Of a stretch of 64,000 nucleotides of DNA, positions 52,792 to 61,346 are shown piece after piece (within the stretch, counting starts at the first letter, position 1; every line of letters starts with the position of its first letter). Made by a program: the position numbers and the translations under genes. This DNA comes from Paludibacteraceae bacterium (GTDB lineage: Bacteria > Bacteroidota > Bacteroidia > Bacteroidales > Paludibacteraceae): the NCBI GenBank assembly GCA_024401435.1, contig JAKSLB010000011.1, forward strand, positions 1-64,000, given 5' to 3'. The notes under the pieces were generated by a model, which was not told the origin of the DNA, made no database searches, and saw only the letters and a list, made by a program, of their open reading frames with translations.

Positions 52792-53167
52792 TTCTTGCCA
52801 ACTCCTTCAACTTACACAACATCTCCTCTCTTTTGGATTCAATAATGAAATTTGTACTTTCCACATCATACCAGTCCTTGAGGTCTTCAAGGGAATGTTT
52901 TCCAAGTTCCCTTCTATTGAAATCCCTTTGAAATGTCATTGATTGTTGTGATACCTTTTGAACATCAACTTGGATTATGTTTGTCGTCTCATAGCAAGAG
53001 AAACTAAATTTATAATTATTCAAATCTAATTGGACTTGAAAAGTGCCGTTATAATAAACAAATTCTTCTAGATGATGCTTCCGTATATAACCATTCATCA
53101 ATCTCTTAAATAGGATTTCCCTTCTATTATCTTTGTTGTATATTCTTAACTTGAATAATGGTTTCAT
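52784..53167 (-). CDS. Hypothetical protein, 127 aa
   Basis: Basic N-terminus, beta-rich middle, helical end. Same operon as its neighbours. Not recognised. Confidence 0.5.
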   Translation of the reverse strand: MKPLFKLRIYNKDNRREILFKRLMNGYIRKHHLEEFVYYNGTFQVQLDLNNYKFSFSCYETTNIIQVDVQKVSQQSMTFQRDFNRRELGKHSLEDLKDWYDVESTNFIIESKREEMLCKLKELARNG

Positions 53168-53176
53168 ATATCACCT

Positions 53177-53500
53177 TCATCGTATTTGATATTTTTCGTT
53201 GAATTTTTCCAATGTGGTTGTCATTTGTTCCTTCTTTTCATTGATTATCATTTTCAATGTTTCATTCAACAAAGCATTCTTGACATCCTCAAATACAATT
53301 TCATTGAATGTTATAGCTGGAATTTCTACAAAAACATATTTATCATTAAATGTGACACTTACCTTCACTACATTGTTAGATATGGTTGTTATATGGTACA
53401 TCTCATTTTCAACTAATATGAAAGCAGATTCTTCAATACCATAAACACGATTGTTTGGTATTTTTGACCTATTTATGAAATTTTGAATGATTTCTTTCAT
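53177..53500 (-). CDS. Hypothetical protein, 107 aa
   Basis: From MKEIIQNFINRSKIP. First gene of the operon. Start at 53500 is 7 nt after a TTGACA-N17-TATATT promoter; the longer frame begins with a TTG inside it. Function unknown. Confidence 0.5.
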   Translation of the reverse strand: MKEIIQNFINRSKIPNNRVYGIEESAFILVENEMYHITTISNNVVKVSVTFNDKYVFVEIPAITFNEIVFEDVKNALLNETLKMIINEKKEQMTTTLEKFNEKYQIR

Positions 53501-53536
53501 ATATGACAATATAAGAAATGATATTTTTTATGTCAA
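53501..53536 (-). promoter_or_regulatory. Sigma70-type promoter, leaderless start
   Basis: Minus strand TTGACA (53536-53531), 17-bp spacer, TATATT (53513-53508), then 7 nt and ATG at 53500. Confidence 0.7.
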
Positions 53537-53570
53537 TGTAACTTTTTTAAGATTTTTTTAAAAATATCTC

Positions 53571-53599
53571 TTGACAATCCTTATTTAATTTCTTAAATT
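53571..53599 (+). promoter_or_regulatory. Promoter of cas7, TTATTTAATT variant
   Basis: TTGACA, 17-bp spacer with TTATTTAATT, TAAATT; the same design as the promoter at 17281. About 50 nt of 5' UTR and a GAGGT SD precede cas7. Confidence 0.75.
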
Positions 53600-53656
53600 A
53601 TGTAACAATAATGGACAAGTAGTCCAAAAACACAAAAAACAAAAAGAGGTATGTAA

Positions 53657-54856
53657 ATGAAGAAGATTATTCTCACCGAAGAAGTCAAGGCTATCAAGAT
53701 TGATGTTGAAACAGTTGGTGCCCGTGGCATTATCAACTTTGATGGTTCTGAACAAAAGAATCTTTACAATGGTTCTTACAACTACAATAGTAGGAACATT
53801 TCTAACGCAAGTTGGAATTTCGCTGGTTACACCGACAACATTAAACTTGGTAAGGGAATCTTTGGTGTCGGTAAGCAGTTTATGGGCTATAAGGAGAATG
53901 ATGATGGTAAAATCGTTGTAGATGATAACGGCAATCCTATCAAAGAATACAAGGATGTAATTCTCCGTAGAAACATTATTAGCAACGAATCATTCAAGCA
54001 GATGGTGTTTTCAAAAAAGTGTCCGTATAACACTACCGACATTTGGTATAAGGAACCTGATGTGGTTTCCAACTATCTTGCAAACCCCATTATGATTTCA
54101 AAGGGATATCTTGGTCTTGCAGAAGAAACCAAAGCACAGAGAAATTCTATGCTCAATTTCACAAATCTCAAGATTGACGATGTAACTTTGGCAAATGTTG
54201 CATTTGGTTCTACGAATACCATTTCAGATAATGATGGCGATAAGGCAACATCTATCCACAATAAAGAAACATGCGATGAATGTGTATGGACTGGTTCTAT
54301 CACATTAATGTGTTGTGGTATTGGTAATATTGTTCTTCTCAACAATGCGGCAGGTAAGAGTGCAAAGCCACTTAAATCTACGGAAGGTGCGTTCCTTAAT
54401 GCTATGCAGAATTCATTTAATGATAATACACTAAAGATTGGGGATTACATTTCCACAAACTCTCTCAATCCTACAATCCTTCACGGCATCCTTCTCAATG
54501 AAAAGAGTATGGCTACTATTGCAAACACTCTTATTAAAGAAATCCGTGATTTTGATACCCGCACCAATGCAGGTGGTTCAAGTGGAAATTTCAGAATTAC
54601 TGCAATGTCTTGGAAGGATAAGTATCAAGAATATCACGATATTGATTTAGAGTCCTATGATAGAGATGAGCCGTTTGGAAGCATTGCAATTGGAAACGAA
54701 TTCCGTGAAGCAACAAAGGAAGAAATTGAAGCCTTCAATAACGCAAGACTTGCAAATGAGAATAAAGCAAAAGAAAGAAATGCTCAAAAGGAAGAAGATA
54801 AGAAGAAAAAGAAGGAAAAAAAGGCAAAAAAGGAATCCGCTAAAAAGGCAGATTAA
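53657..54856 (+). CDS. cas7: Cas7-like backbone protein, I-F2 (I-Fv) type
   Basis: 399 residues. From memory of Shewanella Cas7fv, the order of features agrees: an N-terminal RGIINFDG (against GVVNWNG), AGYTDNIKLGKG (RGYTNLTGK), ILRRNIISNESFKQMVF (ISQNCIRHHLFREQ), then NSLNPTILHGILLNEKSM near the end and a Lys-rich tail of about 30 residues absent in the relative. Cas7 coats the crRNA in the effector complex. No Cas8 gene is present nearby, as in I-F2. Alignment by eye only. The first eight residues (MKKIILTE) recall the phage tag but lack its second half. Confidence 0.65.
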   Translation: MKKIILTEEVKAIKIDVETVGARGIINFDGSEQKNLYNGSYNYNSRNISNASWNFAGYTDNIKLGKGIFGVGKQFMGYKENDDGKIVVDDNGNPIKEYKDVILRRNIISNESFKQMVFSKKCPYNTTDIWYKEPDVVSNYLANPIMISKGYLGLAEETKAQRNSMLNFTNLKIDDVTLANVAFGSTNTISDNDGDKATSIHNKETCDECVWTGSITLMCCGIGNIVLLNNAAGKSAKPLKSTEGAFLNAMQNSFNDNTLKIGDYISTNSLNPTILHGILLNEKSMATIANTLIKEIRDFDTRTNAGGSSGNFRITAMSWKDKYQEYHDIDLESYDRDEPFGSIAIGNEFREATKEEIEAFNNARLANENKAKERNAQKEEDKKKKKEKKAKKESAKKAD

Positions 54857-54869
54857 TAAATGCTAATAA

Positions 54870-54902
54870 AAATGGGGTATAAGTCAAATACCCCATTTTT
54901 TC
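54870..54902 (+). terminator. Terminator of cas7
   Basis: AAAATGGGGTA/TACCCCATTTT stem and T-run, separating cas7 from the cas5-cas6 transcript. Confidence 0.75.
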
Positions 54903-54912
54903 ATAAAAACGC

Positions 54913-54941
54913 TTGACAATCCTTATATAATTTTGTATATT
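54913..54941 (+). promoter_or_regulatory. Promoter of cas5-cas6
   Basis: TTGACA, 17-bp spacer with TTATATAATTTTG, TATATT; identical design to 2371, 25944 and 61343. The ATG with SD AAGGAG follows after about 20 nt. Confidence 0.8.
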
Positions 54942-54961
54942 ATACACAACAAGGAGATTAT

Positions 54962-55954
54962 ATGCCTATTTTAAGAATGCGATTTGAAAATGTCCATTAC
55001 TATTATGGTTCAAAGAACACCATTTCTGAACAATTTAACACTGGGAAACTTGGCATTACCGATTATGAATTGCGTAATGTATTTGCTAATATGTTAAATG
55101 TATGTCCAATTTCATTTCTACCCCCCAAAAACCCTAATGATAGTTCAAAAAAGAAGGTGGGTGATTGTTATGTTTCTTGGTTTGCTACAAACGAACTCAT
55201 TAAGAAGCACAAGGAACTTTATGAATTGGCTAAAAGTGCTTTAATTAAATATAACGACAATGCCGATGATGATAGATTTCTTAAAATGAAAGAAACTGTT
55301 AGCACTTTACATTGTGGCGAACAAGACAAAGGTGGTGAAGGTAAAGGCAGTGAAATTATTCATTTTCACGGACAAACTTTTACACCTAAAAACAATAGAC
55401 CGTTAACTCTAGGTGCTTTGTATGATATTTTCTTCATTGTATGGGATGAATTTGTGAATATCGTAACTAAAATTTGTAATGATGATATTCACAATTTAAG
55501 ACCTTGGGAAGATATTATGACCAAATTGTATGAAGAATATCATAAGCATAATGATTTGGTTGTGAACTTCATTGATAAAATCAATGGGAAAGATTATCCG
55601 TGTTGTATGTATAAGTTGGCAACTTGTGTAAAGACTGGGAATGTTGCCGATAGCACAATTAGAAATGATTCAAAGACAATAATCAGTGACTTTTCAATGA
55701 GTCCAAGATTCCCACAAAAATCAACTATCCGTATGGATGGCGAAATCTACATTGAAGTTTCAGAAGAAATGAAGAATGAATTCCTTAATGGTTGTGGGTA
55801 TGCAACATTAGGCAATGGTTTCATTGAAATTGAAAAAACTAATAAATTTGAAAATCATTACGAAGTCTATGGTTTTGAAGATGACTTCCTTGAAACTTTG
55901 AAGAAGCCTATTCATAAAGAAATTGACTTTGATGCCTTTACAAACCTTACATAA
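54962..55954 (+). CDS. cas5: Cas5-like protein, I-F2 (I-Fv) type
   Basis: 330 residues, the length of Cas5fv. Agreement by eye with the I-F2 protein is best at the C-terminus: DGEIYIEVSEEMKNEFL, GYATLGNGFIEIE, in a beta-helix-Gly-beta pattern like Cas5fv (GQLEISIDVDR...YLGKKGLAYV), and at ITDYELRNVFANMLNV against the ENTLDTVMGVLNRL helix. It should hold the 5' end of the crRNA and in I-F2 takes over large-subunit functions. Less certain than Cas1 or Cas3. Confidence 0.55.
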   Translation: MPILRMRFENVHYYYGSKNTISEQFNTGKLGITDYELRNVFANMLNVCPISFLPPKNPNDSSKKKVGDCYVSWFATNELIKKHKELYELAKSALIKYNDNADDDRFLKMKETVSTLHCGEQDKGGEGKGSEIIHFHGQTFTPKNNRPLTLGALYDIFFIVWDEFVNIVTKICNDDIHNLRPWEDIMTKLYEEYHKHNDLVVNFIDKINGKDYPCCMYKLATCVKTGNVADSTIRNDSKTIISDFSMSPRFPQKSTIRMDGEIYIEVSEEMKNEFLNGCGYATLGNGFIEIEKTNKFENHYEVYGFEDDFLETLKKPIHKEIDFDAFTNLT

Positions 55955-55992
55955 TTTTCTACATTTTAACTAACATATAAAAGAGGTAAAAT

Positions 55993-56544
55993 ATGTATCA
56001 TCACACTATACAATTCAAAGAAGCCAAGAACGAATATAGCTACCATTGCAATATGTATAAGTTGTTTGGATATGATAACTATACACAAAATGCAAAAATC
56101 CCAAGGTTTCAAATTTTAGGTAATGGTTGGGTTGATTTTTATACCAATACCGATGTATTTTCAAACACTAGTGTAATTGAATGCAAGTATTCAGAACAGA
56201 TAGATGCGTGTGTTGATAATTTTTCTTTAGTGTATGTTCCACGCCATAAGAACCAATATGGAAAGAAAGTCTTATATGTCAACCCCACAAACGATGACCT
56301 CAAGAAAATTAAAAACAAACTTGAAAAGTTCCTTTGTGAACAAGGACTTGATGTTGAAGAAATTGACATTAAGTATGAAACCAGAAGGACTATTAAAAAT
56401 TGTAAAGGCAAAAATTCTAAATTGAAAAGCATTTCTTACGCAATTTCAAAAATTGTGTTGAATAAGTCTTGTGACATTTCTTACCTACTTGAAAATGGGT
56501 ATGGTGCTTTCAAATACAATGGTCTTGGGTATGTAAAATTGTAA
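55993..56544 (+). CDS. cas6: Cas6-like crRNA-processing nuclease
   Basis: 183 residues, the size of Cas6f. It lies between cas5 and the array, and ends with a Gly-rich loop GYGAFKYNGLGYV typical of Cas6 C-termini. A putative active-site His is not assignable with confidence. It would cut each repeat after the hairpin. Its stop codon lies within the first bases of the leader block shared with array 2. Confidence 0.55.
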   Translation: MYHHTIQFKEAKNEYSYHCNMYKLFGYDNYTQNAKIPRFQILGNGWVDFYTNTDVFSNTSVIECKYSEQIDACVDNFSLVYVPRHKNQYGKKVLYVNPTNDDLKKIKNKLEKFLCEQGLDVEEIDIKYETRRTIKNCKGKNSKLKSISYAISKIVLNKSCDISYLLENGYGAFKYNGLGYVKL

Positions 56545-56618
56545 GTAGAATGTAAGTTTCTTTTTAATACACTATATATTGTTGTTATTGAATATTTTCT
56601 ACACAATATATAGTGTAT
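56541..56618 (+). promoter_or_regulatory. Leader of CRISPR array 1 with inverted repeat
   Basis: A 16-bp perfect inverted repeat, ATACACTATATATTGT at 56567-56582 and its complement at 56603-56618; the right arm covers the first 4 nt of the first repeat. The whole segment is nearly the same as that before array 2 (from about 60678). Likely acts in spacer acquisition (leader recognition). Confidence 0.75.
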
Positions 56619-57127
56619 CACTCCTATGCGGGTGAAATTTATTTGCTACAATAATAGAAACATTGTAATAGAAGAGTATCACTCCTATGCGGGTGAAATT
56701 TATGTTTAAACATTCTACTTTATATAAGATTCGTCAGTATCACTCCTATGCGGGTGAAATTTATAGGTGAACACTTGTACCAAGTACAATCATCATATGT
56801 ATCACTCCTATGCGGGTGAAATTTATGGGCAATGAATGACAGCAGATGATTTATTCCTAGTATCACTCCTATGCGGGTGAAATTTATATATGGTGGTCGT
56901 GGTCTTGGCTTTGATAAATCGTATCACTCCTATGCGGGTGAAATTTATATAAATTATGGTTGAAATCCTCGCAAACATCGTGTATCACTCCTATGTGGGT
57001 GAAATTTATAATACTAGATGGCAACTCTATGTATGTACGCAAGTATCACTCCTATGCGGGTGAAATTTATGCAACAAAGAATTGGGAAAGATGATAACAA
57101 ATGGTATCACTCCTATGCGGGTGAAAT
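56615..57127 (+). CRISPR. CRISPR array 1, nine repeats, eight spacers
   Basis: 28-nt repeat beginning GTATCACTCC and ending GGGTGAAATTTAT. Spacers are 33 nt except the third (34). Repeats start at 56615, 56676, 56737, 56799, 56860, 56921, 56982, 57043 and 57104; the seventh has one change (CTATGT), and the last loses its 3' end (GAAATAAA) next to cas1. The hairpin TCAC-CC/GGGTGA lies in the repeat. The leader is at the cas6 side. Spacers show no match to this window by eye. Confidence 0.97.
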
Positions 57128-57145
57128 AAAAACAATAGGATTTTT

Positions 57146-57940
57146 ATGAAGTATTTTCAATTATCAGAATTGTTGCATACGGATGAAAGGTCGTGTGCAA
57201 TTTTCATAGAAAAATCAAAGATAACTAAATCAAACAATCAATTAATAGCAGACAATCATATACGAAAAGAAGTCATAAATTACGGATTATTTTGTAGTAT
57301 TATAATGGGTCGTGGTACTAGCATAACACACGATGCTATGGAGTTATTGGCATCAACAAATACTTCTTTGGTTGTAGCCTCTAATGAATGTAAAAGTATA
57401 CAAATGTTATCATTATCACCTACGGCAAATACGACTAAAATATACAAACAAATAGAAATATTACAAAATGAAAACAAGTTGAAAGATGTGCAAAATTCTT
57501 TATTGAATGAAAGATTTAATGCTAACACTTCATATGATGAATATCAAAAATTAGGTCAAGAAGGACATTTTATGAAATGTCTATATCAAGATAAATCAAA
57601 AGAGTATGGTGTTAAATGGATTCATAGGGATTACAATGCTACTTGTGGTATAAACGCTAGATTGAATTTATTGAACTCTTGTTTATATGGTATAACAACC
57701 GCTGTAATTCATACATTAGGAATGAGTCCTTATATTGGATTTATACATAAATCTTCTTCATTGCCTTTTGTATATGATTTATCAGATTGTGTTAAAAAAG
57801 AAACAAGTATTGATGTTGCATTTGAATGTGAATCAAAACAAACTACTAATGAAATGATGATTAATATGTTCATTGATAGATGTGATGGTTTGAAAATAAC
57901 AAAAAAACTTTCAACGATAGCTTTGAGTATATTAAAATGA
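57146..57940 (+). CDS. cas1: Cas1 integrase, I-E-like
   Basis: 264 residues. Catalytic Glu139 (GQEGHFM), His201 (GFIH) and Asp211/Asp214 (VYDLSD) are in place, with the same spacing as E. coli Cas1 (Glu141, His208, Asp218/221). The block NSCLYGITTAVIHTLGMSPYIGFIH is of the I-E type; also GRGTSITHDAMELLA. It integrates spacers as a complex with Cas2, which starts in its stop codon. It is about 40 residues shorter than E. coli Cas1. Confidence 0.93.
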   Translation: MKYFQLSELLHTDERSCAIFIEKSKITKSNNQLIADNHIRKEVINYGLFCSIIMGRGTSITHDAMELLASTNTSLVVASNECKSIQMLSLSPTANTTKIYKQIEILQNENKLKDVQNSLLNERFNANTSYDEYQKLGQEGHFMKCLYQDKSKEYGVKWIHRDYNATCGINARLNLLNSCLYGITTAVIHTLGMSPYIGFIHKSSSLPFVYDLSDCVKKETSIDVAFECESKQTTNEMMINMFIDRCDGLKITKKLSTIALSILK

Positions 57941-58131
57941 TAATTATAGATGCTTCAAAATTAACTAAAAAAGAAAGAGGGTTACTATCTGCATTTTGTG
58001 TAAAAATAACTCCTTCCATATATGCAACCCCTTGTAATATGAAGATTGTAAAAACTTTTGTGAATAGATGTAGCGATTCTTGTATAATTTACAATCAAAT
58101 AGGAAATAAAATATTGACAATAAACCATTAA
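57937..58131 (+). CDS. cas2: Cas2, I-E-like and short
   Basis: 64 residues. LTKKERGLLSAFCVKITPSIYATPCNMKI follows the I-E Cas2 pattern ([22 protein letters not shown]). It lacks the C-terminal about 30 residues of E. coli Cas2. Overlaps cas1 by 4 nt (ATGA). It would form the core dimer of the spacer-integration complex. Confidence 0.8.
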   Translation: MIIIDASKLTKKERGLLSAFCVKITPSIYATPCNMKIVKTFVNRCSDSCIIYNQIGNKILTINH

Positions 58132-58142
58132 ATTGCTATATT
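58114..58142 (+). promoter_or_regulatory. Promoter of cas3
   Basis: TTGACA (58114-58119), 17-bp spacer, TATATT (58137-58142). It lies over the end of cas2. An SD GGAG precedes cas3. Confidence 0.75.
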
Positions 58143-58219
58143 TGTTACATACACATTTGTGTTGTTGATTAATCCGTTTTCAACATGGTTGAAAATAAAC
58201 TCTTTACGGAGTATTAAAT

Positions 58220-60685
58220 ATGCTTAAAGCAAAATTGAATTCAAACATCTCTTTGAAAGACCATAGCACCGATGTAGCAAATAAAAGCTATGACCTTGCA
58301 AAATCCTTAAATTGTAACGAAGAGATTTGTAACGCAAGTAGATTGGCAGGGATGTTTCATGACATTGGAAAGTCTATTTCAAGAATTCAATCTTATTATA
58401 ACGGAAGTCCAAGTAGCAACATTCCACATCCGTACCATAACGAAATCGGCTGGCTTTGGCTTCAAAAGCATAAGGATGAAGTTGTAGAATTAATCAAAAA
58501 GTTTAATGCCGTTCCAATTGATTTGAATGAGTCAAACCGAAAAATTGCGGATGAATACATTTTTCAAATTATTTCTTCTTGCGTATATTATTCTCATGCA
58601 AAGAGATTAAATGTTGTAGAAAATAAAAAGACCATTAAAAACGACATCAATGTTGCCGAAAAACATTATATGTTGCAGAACAACGATGGTGAAATTTCAA
58701 GTTTTATGAAGGATTTGTTTAATGTTGATTTTAACAAAATTCAATCATTGAACAATAAAGAACCAAAACTTATCGTTGAAAGAGATGTGTATGGTTTAGA
58801 CTTTGGTTATGTTACATTACCAAAAGCTGGAAGTAATACACCTATATTTAGATATGAAAAGATTGCATATGCAAATGCAATTCTCTTGTTGATTAGAGCA
58901 TTGCTCATTGAATCAGACCATATTGTTTCTTCAAACAATAGTGAAGATATTATTTATGACATCATTGAAAAGAATGAAATGCCTAGTGAATGGCTAAAAG
59001 GTGATGATGAAACAATCAAAATAAATAAGCGTAGATTTAATGAGTGCTTTGATGCCGTAAAAACGACACAAGAAAATAACACATATTCTGTTGTTAATAT
59101 GACCGCAGGTGGTGGTAAGACATCTGTGGGATATCATCTTGGTTTGCGAAGCAATAAGAAAACCATTTTCCTTTGTTCTAGAAAGGAAGTTGCAAAGAGC
59201 ATTTACGATGAATTGAAAGACCTTGAAAGACTCTTTGGAACTAATGAAGGCATTGAATTGGTGTACGAAACAAAAAGGCAAAATTCTACAAAAGAAGGTG
59301 ATTGTAGATTTTGCGTAGGCACTATTGATACATTTATTGGAACTTGTGTTAATGGACGCAATATGGGGAATAACATTGAAGATTCTTCCGTAAGGATGTT
59401 CAACCTATTCAACTCCAATTTAGTTTTTGATGAATATCATGAACTTATGGATGACACAAGCCTTTTCACTTTGTTTATTCATTTGATGTCCGCTAGAGCA
59501 AACATCATAAAGAACGATACTTTCACTCTACTTCTTTCAGCTACACCAGTTTACATTAATTCCCTTGTATTTGGTGTGGGTAATGAGTTTGCTAGTTATT
59601 ATCCTTCAAAGTATAATCATTGTAGTCCACAACATAATAAAACATACCATTCAAGTTGTGTAAAGTGTGTTTCTCCAATTTATAACAATTGTTTTGGCAT
59701 TTTCAACGCAATTGAAACTTCTCAATTGTATTTTGTTGATGGTAAAAATATATGCGTAAACAATAATTTGTTGTATGTAGATAAGTTCAATGCCATAAAT
59801 AGACTTATTCAACATAATGGAAAATATGGTACAAATCCCATTTCCGTAACGGCTAGTCCTTTGATTCAAGCAAGTATGAATATAAGTTGCGAAAGACTTG
59901 TAGAAAGTGTTTCAAATCCTTGGAATACCATTCAAAGAATTGGTAGATGTAATAGATATGGCAAGTTAAACGATGCTTATATTGAGCACTACATTAGTGA
60001 AGAGGGTTCACCAGAATCATTATTGCATCCATTTGTTAAAATCAATGATACAATGAAAAACATCATTCGTAATTGGCGAAATTATCTTAACACTAGCGTT
60101 GGAACTACTGGTAAGAATCTAGTTCTATCAAATTACTATGAAATGTTTATGCTTTTCTATCGTACAAATTCTACATTGATTGAAAGTCATATTGAATATT
60201 GTTATAAAGAAGGGTTAAATAATCTTGAAATCTTTTTCCCCAAAAAGGTTAATTATTTAGAAGATGGCAAAAAGATAAATTGCACATCTTTGCGTGGTTG
60301 TGCCGAAAGTGTAATGACTATATATGGTACTGATAATAATGGAAATTTGAGATGGATTGGTTCTAATTATAAAAATGATAAAGAAATTCCATTTACTGTA
60401 AAAGATTGGGAATTGAAGAAATTGTTAGGTTATTGGCGAGGACATGAGAATGTATTAAAGAATATTTTGCTTAAATCTAGACCCAATGAATTTAGTGGCA
60501 TCAAGAAATTTATTAAGTATAAAAGTGGAATTAAAAAACTCTCTGACAATAAAATAAAATTCCTAATTGAAAATTGGGAATGGATGAGTAAGAATTATGA
60601 TTTACCTATAATCGTCCCTCCAAAGGCTTGTAAATATGATTTCAAAACTGGTAGAGAAAGGGTGGTCATAGAAAATTGTAAGTAA
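58220..60685 (+). CDS. cas3: Cas3 helicase-nuclease, HD then DExH
   Basis: 821 residues. N-terminal HD nuclease: His47-Asp48 in MFHDIGK and later IPHPYHNEIG. Helicase: Walker A AGGGKTS with Lys300, DEYH at 404-407, SATP near 440, and QRIGRCNRYG near 574. It is a free-standing Cas3, not fused to Cas2 as in classical I-F systems. It degrades the target strand after recruitment by the effector. Its last codons lie in the duplicated leader block. Confidence 0.93.
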   Translation: MLKAKLNSNISLKDHSTDVANKSYDLAKSLNCNEEICNASRLAGMFHDIGKSISRIQSYYNGSPSSNIPHPYHNEIGWLWLQKHKDEVVELIKKFNAVPIDLNESNRKIADEYIFQIISSCVYYSHAKRLNVVENKKTIKNDINVAEKHYMLQNNDGEISSFMKDLFNVDFNKIQSLNNKEPKLIVERDVYGLDFGYVTLPKAGSNTPIFRYEKIAYANAILLLIRALLIESDHIVSSNNSEDIIYDIIEKNEMPSEWLKGDDETIKINKRRFNECFDAVKTTQENNTYSVVNMTAGGGKTSVGYHLGLRSNKKTIFLCSRKEVAKSIYDELKDLERLFGTNEGIELVYETKRQNSTKEGDCRFCVGTIDTFIGTCVNGRNMGNNIEDSSVRMFNLFNSNLVFDEYHELMDDTSLFTLFIHLMSARANIIKNDTFTLLLSATPVYINSLVFGVGNEFASYYPSKYNHCSPQHNKTYHSSCVKCVSPIYNNCFGIFNAIETSQLYFVDGKNICVNNNLLYVDKFNAINRLIQHNGKYGTNPISVTASPLIQASMNISCERLVESVSNPWNTIQRIGRCNRYGKLNDAYIEHYISEEGSPESLLHPFVKINDTMKNIIRNWRNYLNTSVGTTGKNLVLSNYYEMFMLFYRTNSTLIESHIEYCYKEGLNNLEIFFPKKVNYLEDGKKINCTSLRGCAESVMTIYGTDNNGNLRWIGSNYKNDKEIPFTVKDWELKKLLGYWRGHENVLKNILLKSRPNEFSGIKKFIKYKSGIKKLSDNKIKFLIENWEWMSKNYDLPIIVPPKACKYDFKTGRERVVIENCK

Positions 60686-60751
60686 AATGTAAGTTTCTTT
60701 TTAACATACTATATATTGTTGTTATTAATTGGTGCTTACACAACATATAGT
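60678..60751 (+). promoter_or_regulatory. Leader of CRISPR array 2
   Basis: Nearly the same as the leader of array 1, starting at GTAAGTAAAATGTAAGTTTC, with the inverted repeat kept apart from one mismatch in its 12-bp core. It begins in the end of cas3. Confidence 0.75.
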
Positions 60752-60962
60752 GCATCACTCATATGTGGGTGAAATTTATACAAAGTTTACACCACCTATA
60801 AGCACGGAGCTAGTATCACTCCTATGTGGGTGAAATTTATTTACAAGGAACTCAAAGCCCTTTTTCTTGGTAGGTATCACTCCTATGCGGGTGAAATTTA
60901 TTAATAACGGCTTGCAATTTTGTATGCTTCTTCCGTATCACTCCTATGCGGGTGAAATTTAT
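60752..60962 (+). CRISPR. CRISPR array 2, four repeats, three spacers
   Basis: Repeats start at 60752, 60813, 60874 and 60935; spacers are 33 nt. The leader-proximal repeat has three changes (GCATCACTCATATGT), the second has one, the last two match the consensus. Divergence at the leader side suggests little recent acquisition here. Confidence 0.95.
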
Positions 60963-60964
60963 AA

Positions 60965-61066
60965 GTAACCAAGAATATTATTGAATACGATGATGTTGCC
61001 TTCTACCTAGGTGATGGTATTTTTGTAGAAGCAGAAGAAATGTTAGGAAACGATTTCTATTTTTAA
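60965..61066 (+). pseudogene. ORF fragment cut off by array 2
   Basis: Frame VTKNIIEYDDVAFYLGDG to NDFYF with a normal stop but no start codon before a stop in the last repeat. It looks like the 3' end of a gene whose beginning was replaced by the leader and array. Too short to assign. Confidence 0.4.
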
Positions 61067-61079
61067 GGGGATATTCCGT

Positions 61080-61346
61080 ATGATTGTACAAAATAAAACC
61101 AAATATGAAGCAATTCAATTCAATGGAAACAATGTGGATGAAGTTAATGCCTTCATTGAAAAGTATAAAATGAAGGATTATTGCATTGTCAATGAAAATG
61201 AAATCAAATACTGGTTTGATTGTTTTGTTGGTTGGCAGACCTTTCCAATCGGTTCGTATCTAGTGTCTTGCGATGACAATGACATTTTGGTGTATGCGGA
61301 AGATAAATTCTTTGAAAGGTACAAAGAAGTTGTAGAAAACACTTGA
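61080..61346 (+). CDS. Small PGDYG-like phage protein, 88 aa
   Basis: KYEAIQFNGNNVDEVNAFIE, then FPIGSYLVS and DKFFERYKEV. The overall KYEAIQF...G.YLV...FxxxY layout recalls the PGDYG-like family of small phage proteins, role unknown. SD GGGG; its C-terminus overlaps the next promoter. Confidence 0.45.
   Translation: MIVQNKTKYEAIQFNGNNVDEVNAFIEKYKMKDYCIVNENEIKYWFDCFVGWQTFPIGSYLVSCDDNDILVYAEDKFFERYKEVVENT

Noticed and set aside
53657-53686. Prohead-type tag on Cas7 (MKKIILTE)
   Set aside because: Only the first eight residues fit; the second half with Glu20 is missing, and the stretch aligns with the normal Cas7fv start.
56615-56642. Type I-C assignment from the CACTC/GGGTG repeat stem
   Set aside because: The repeat is 28 nt with 33-nt spacers, and Cas1 and Cas2 are I-E-like; no Csd1 or Csd2 pattern is present.
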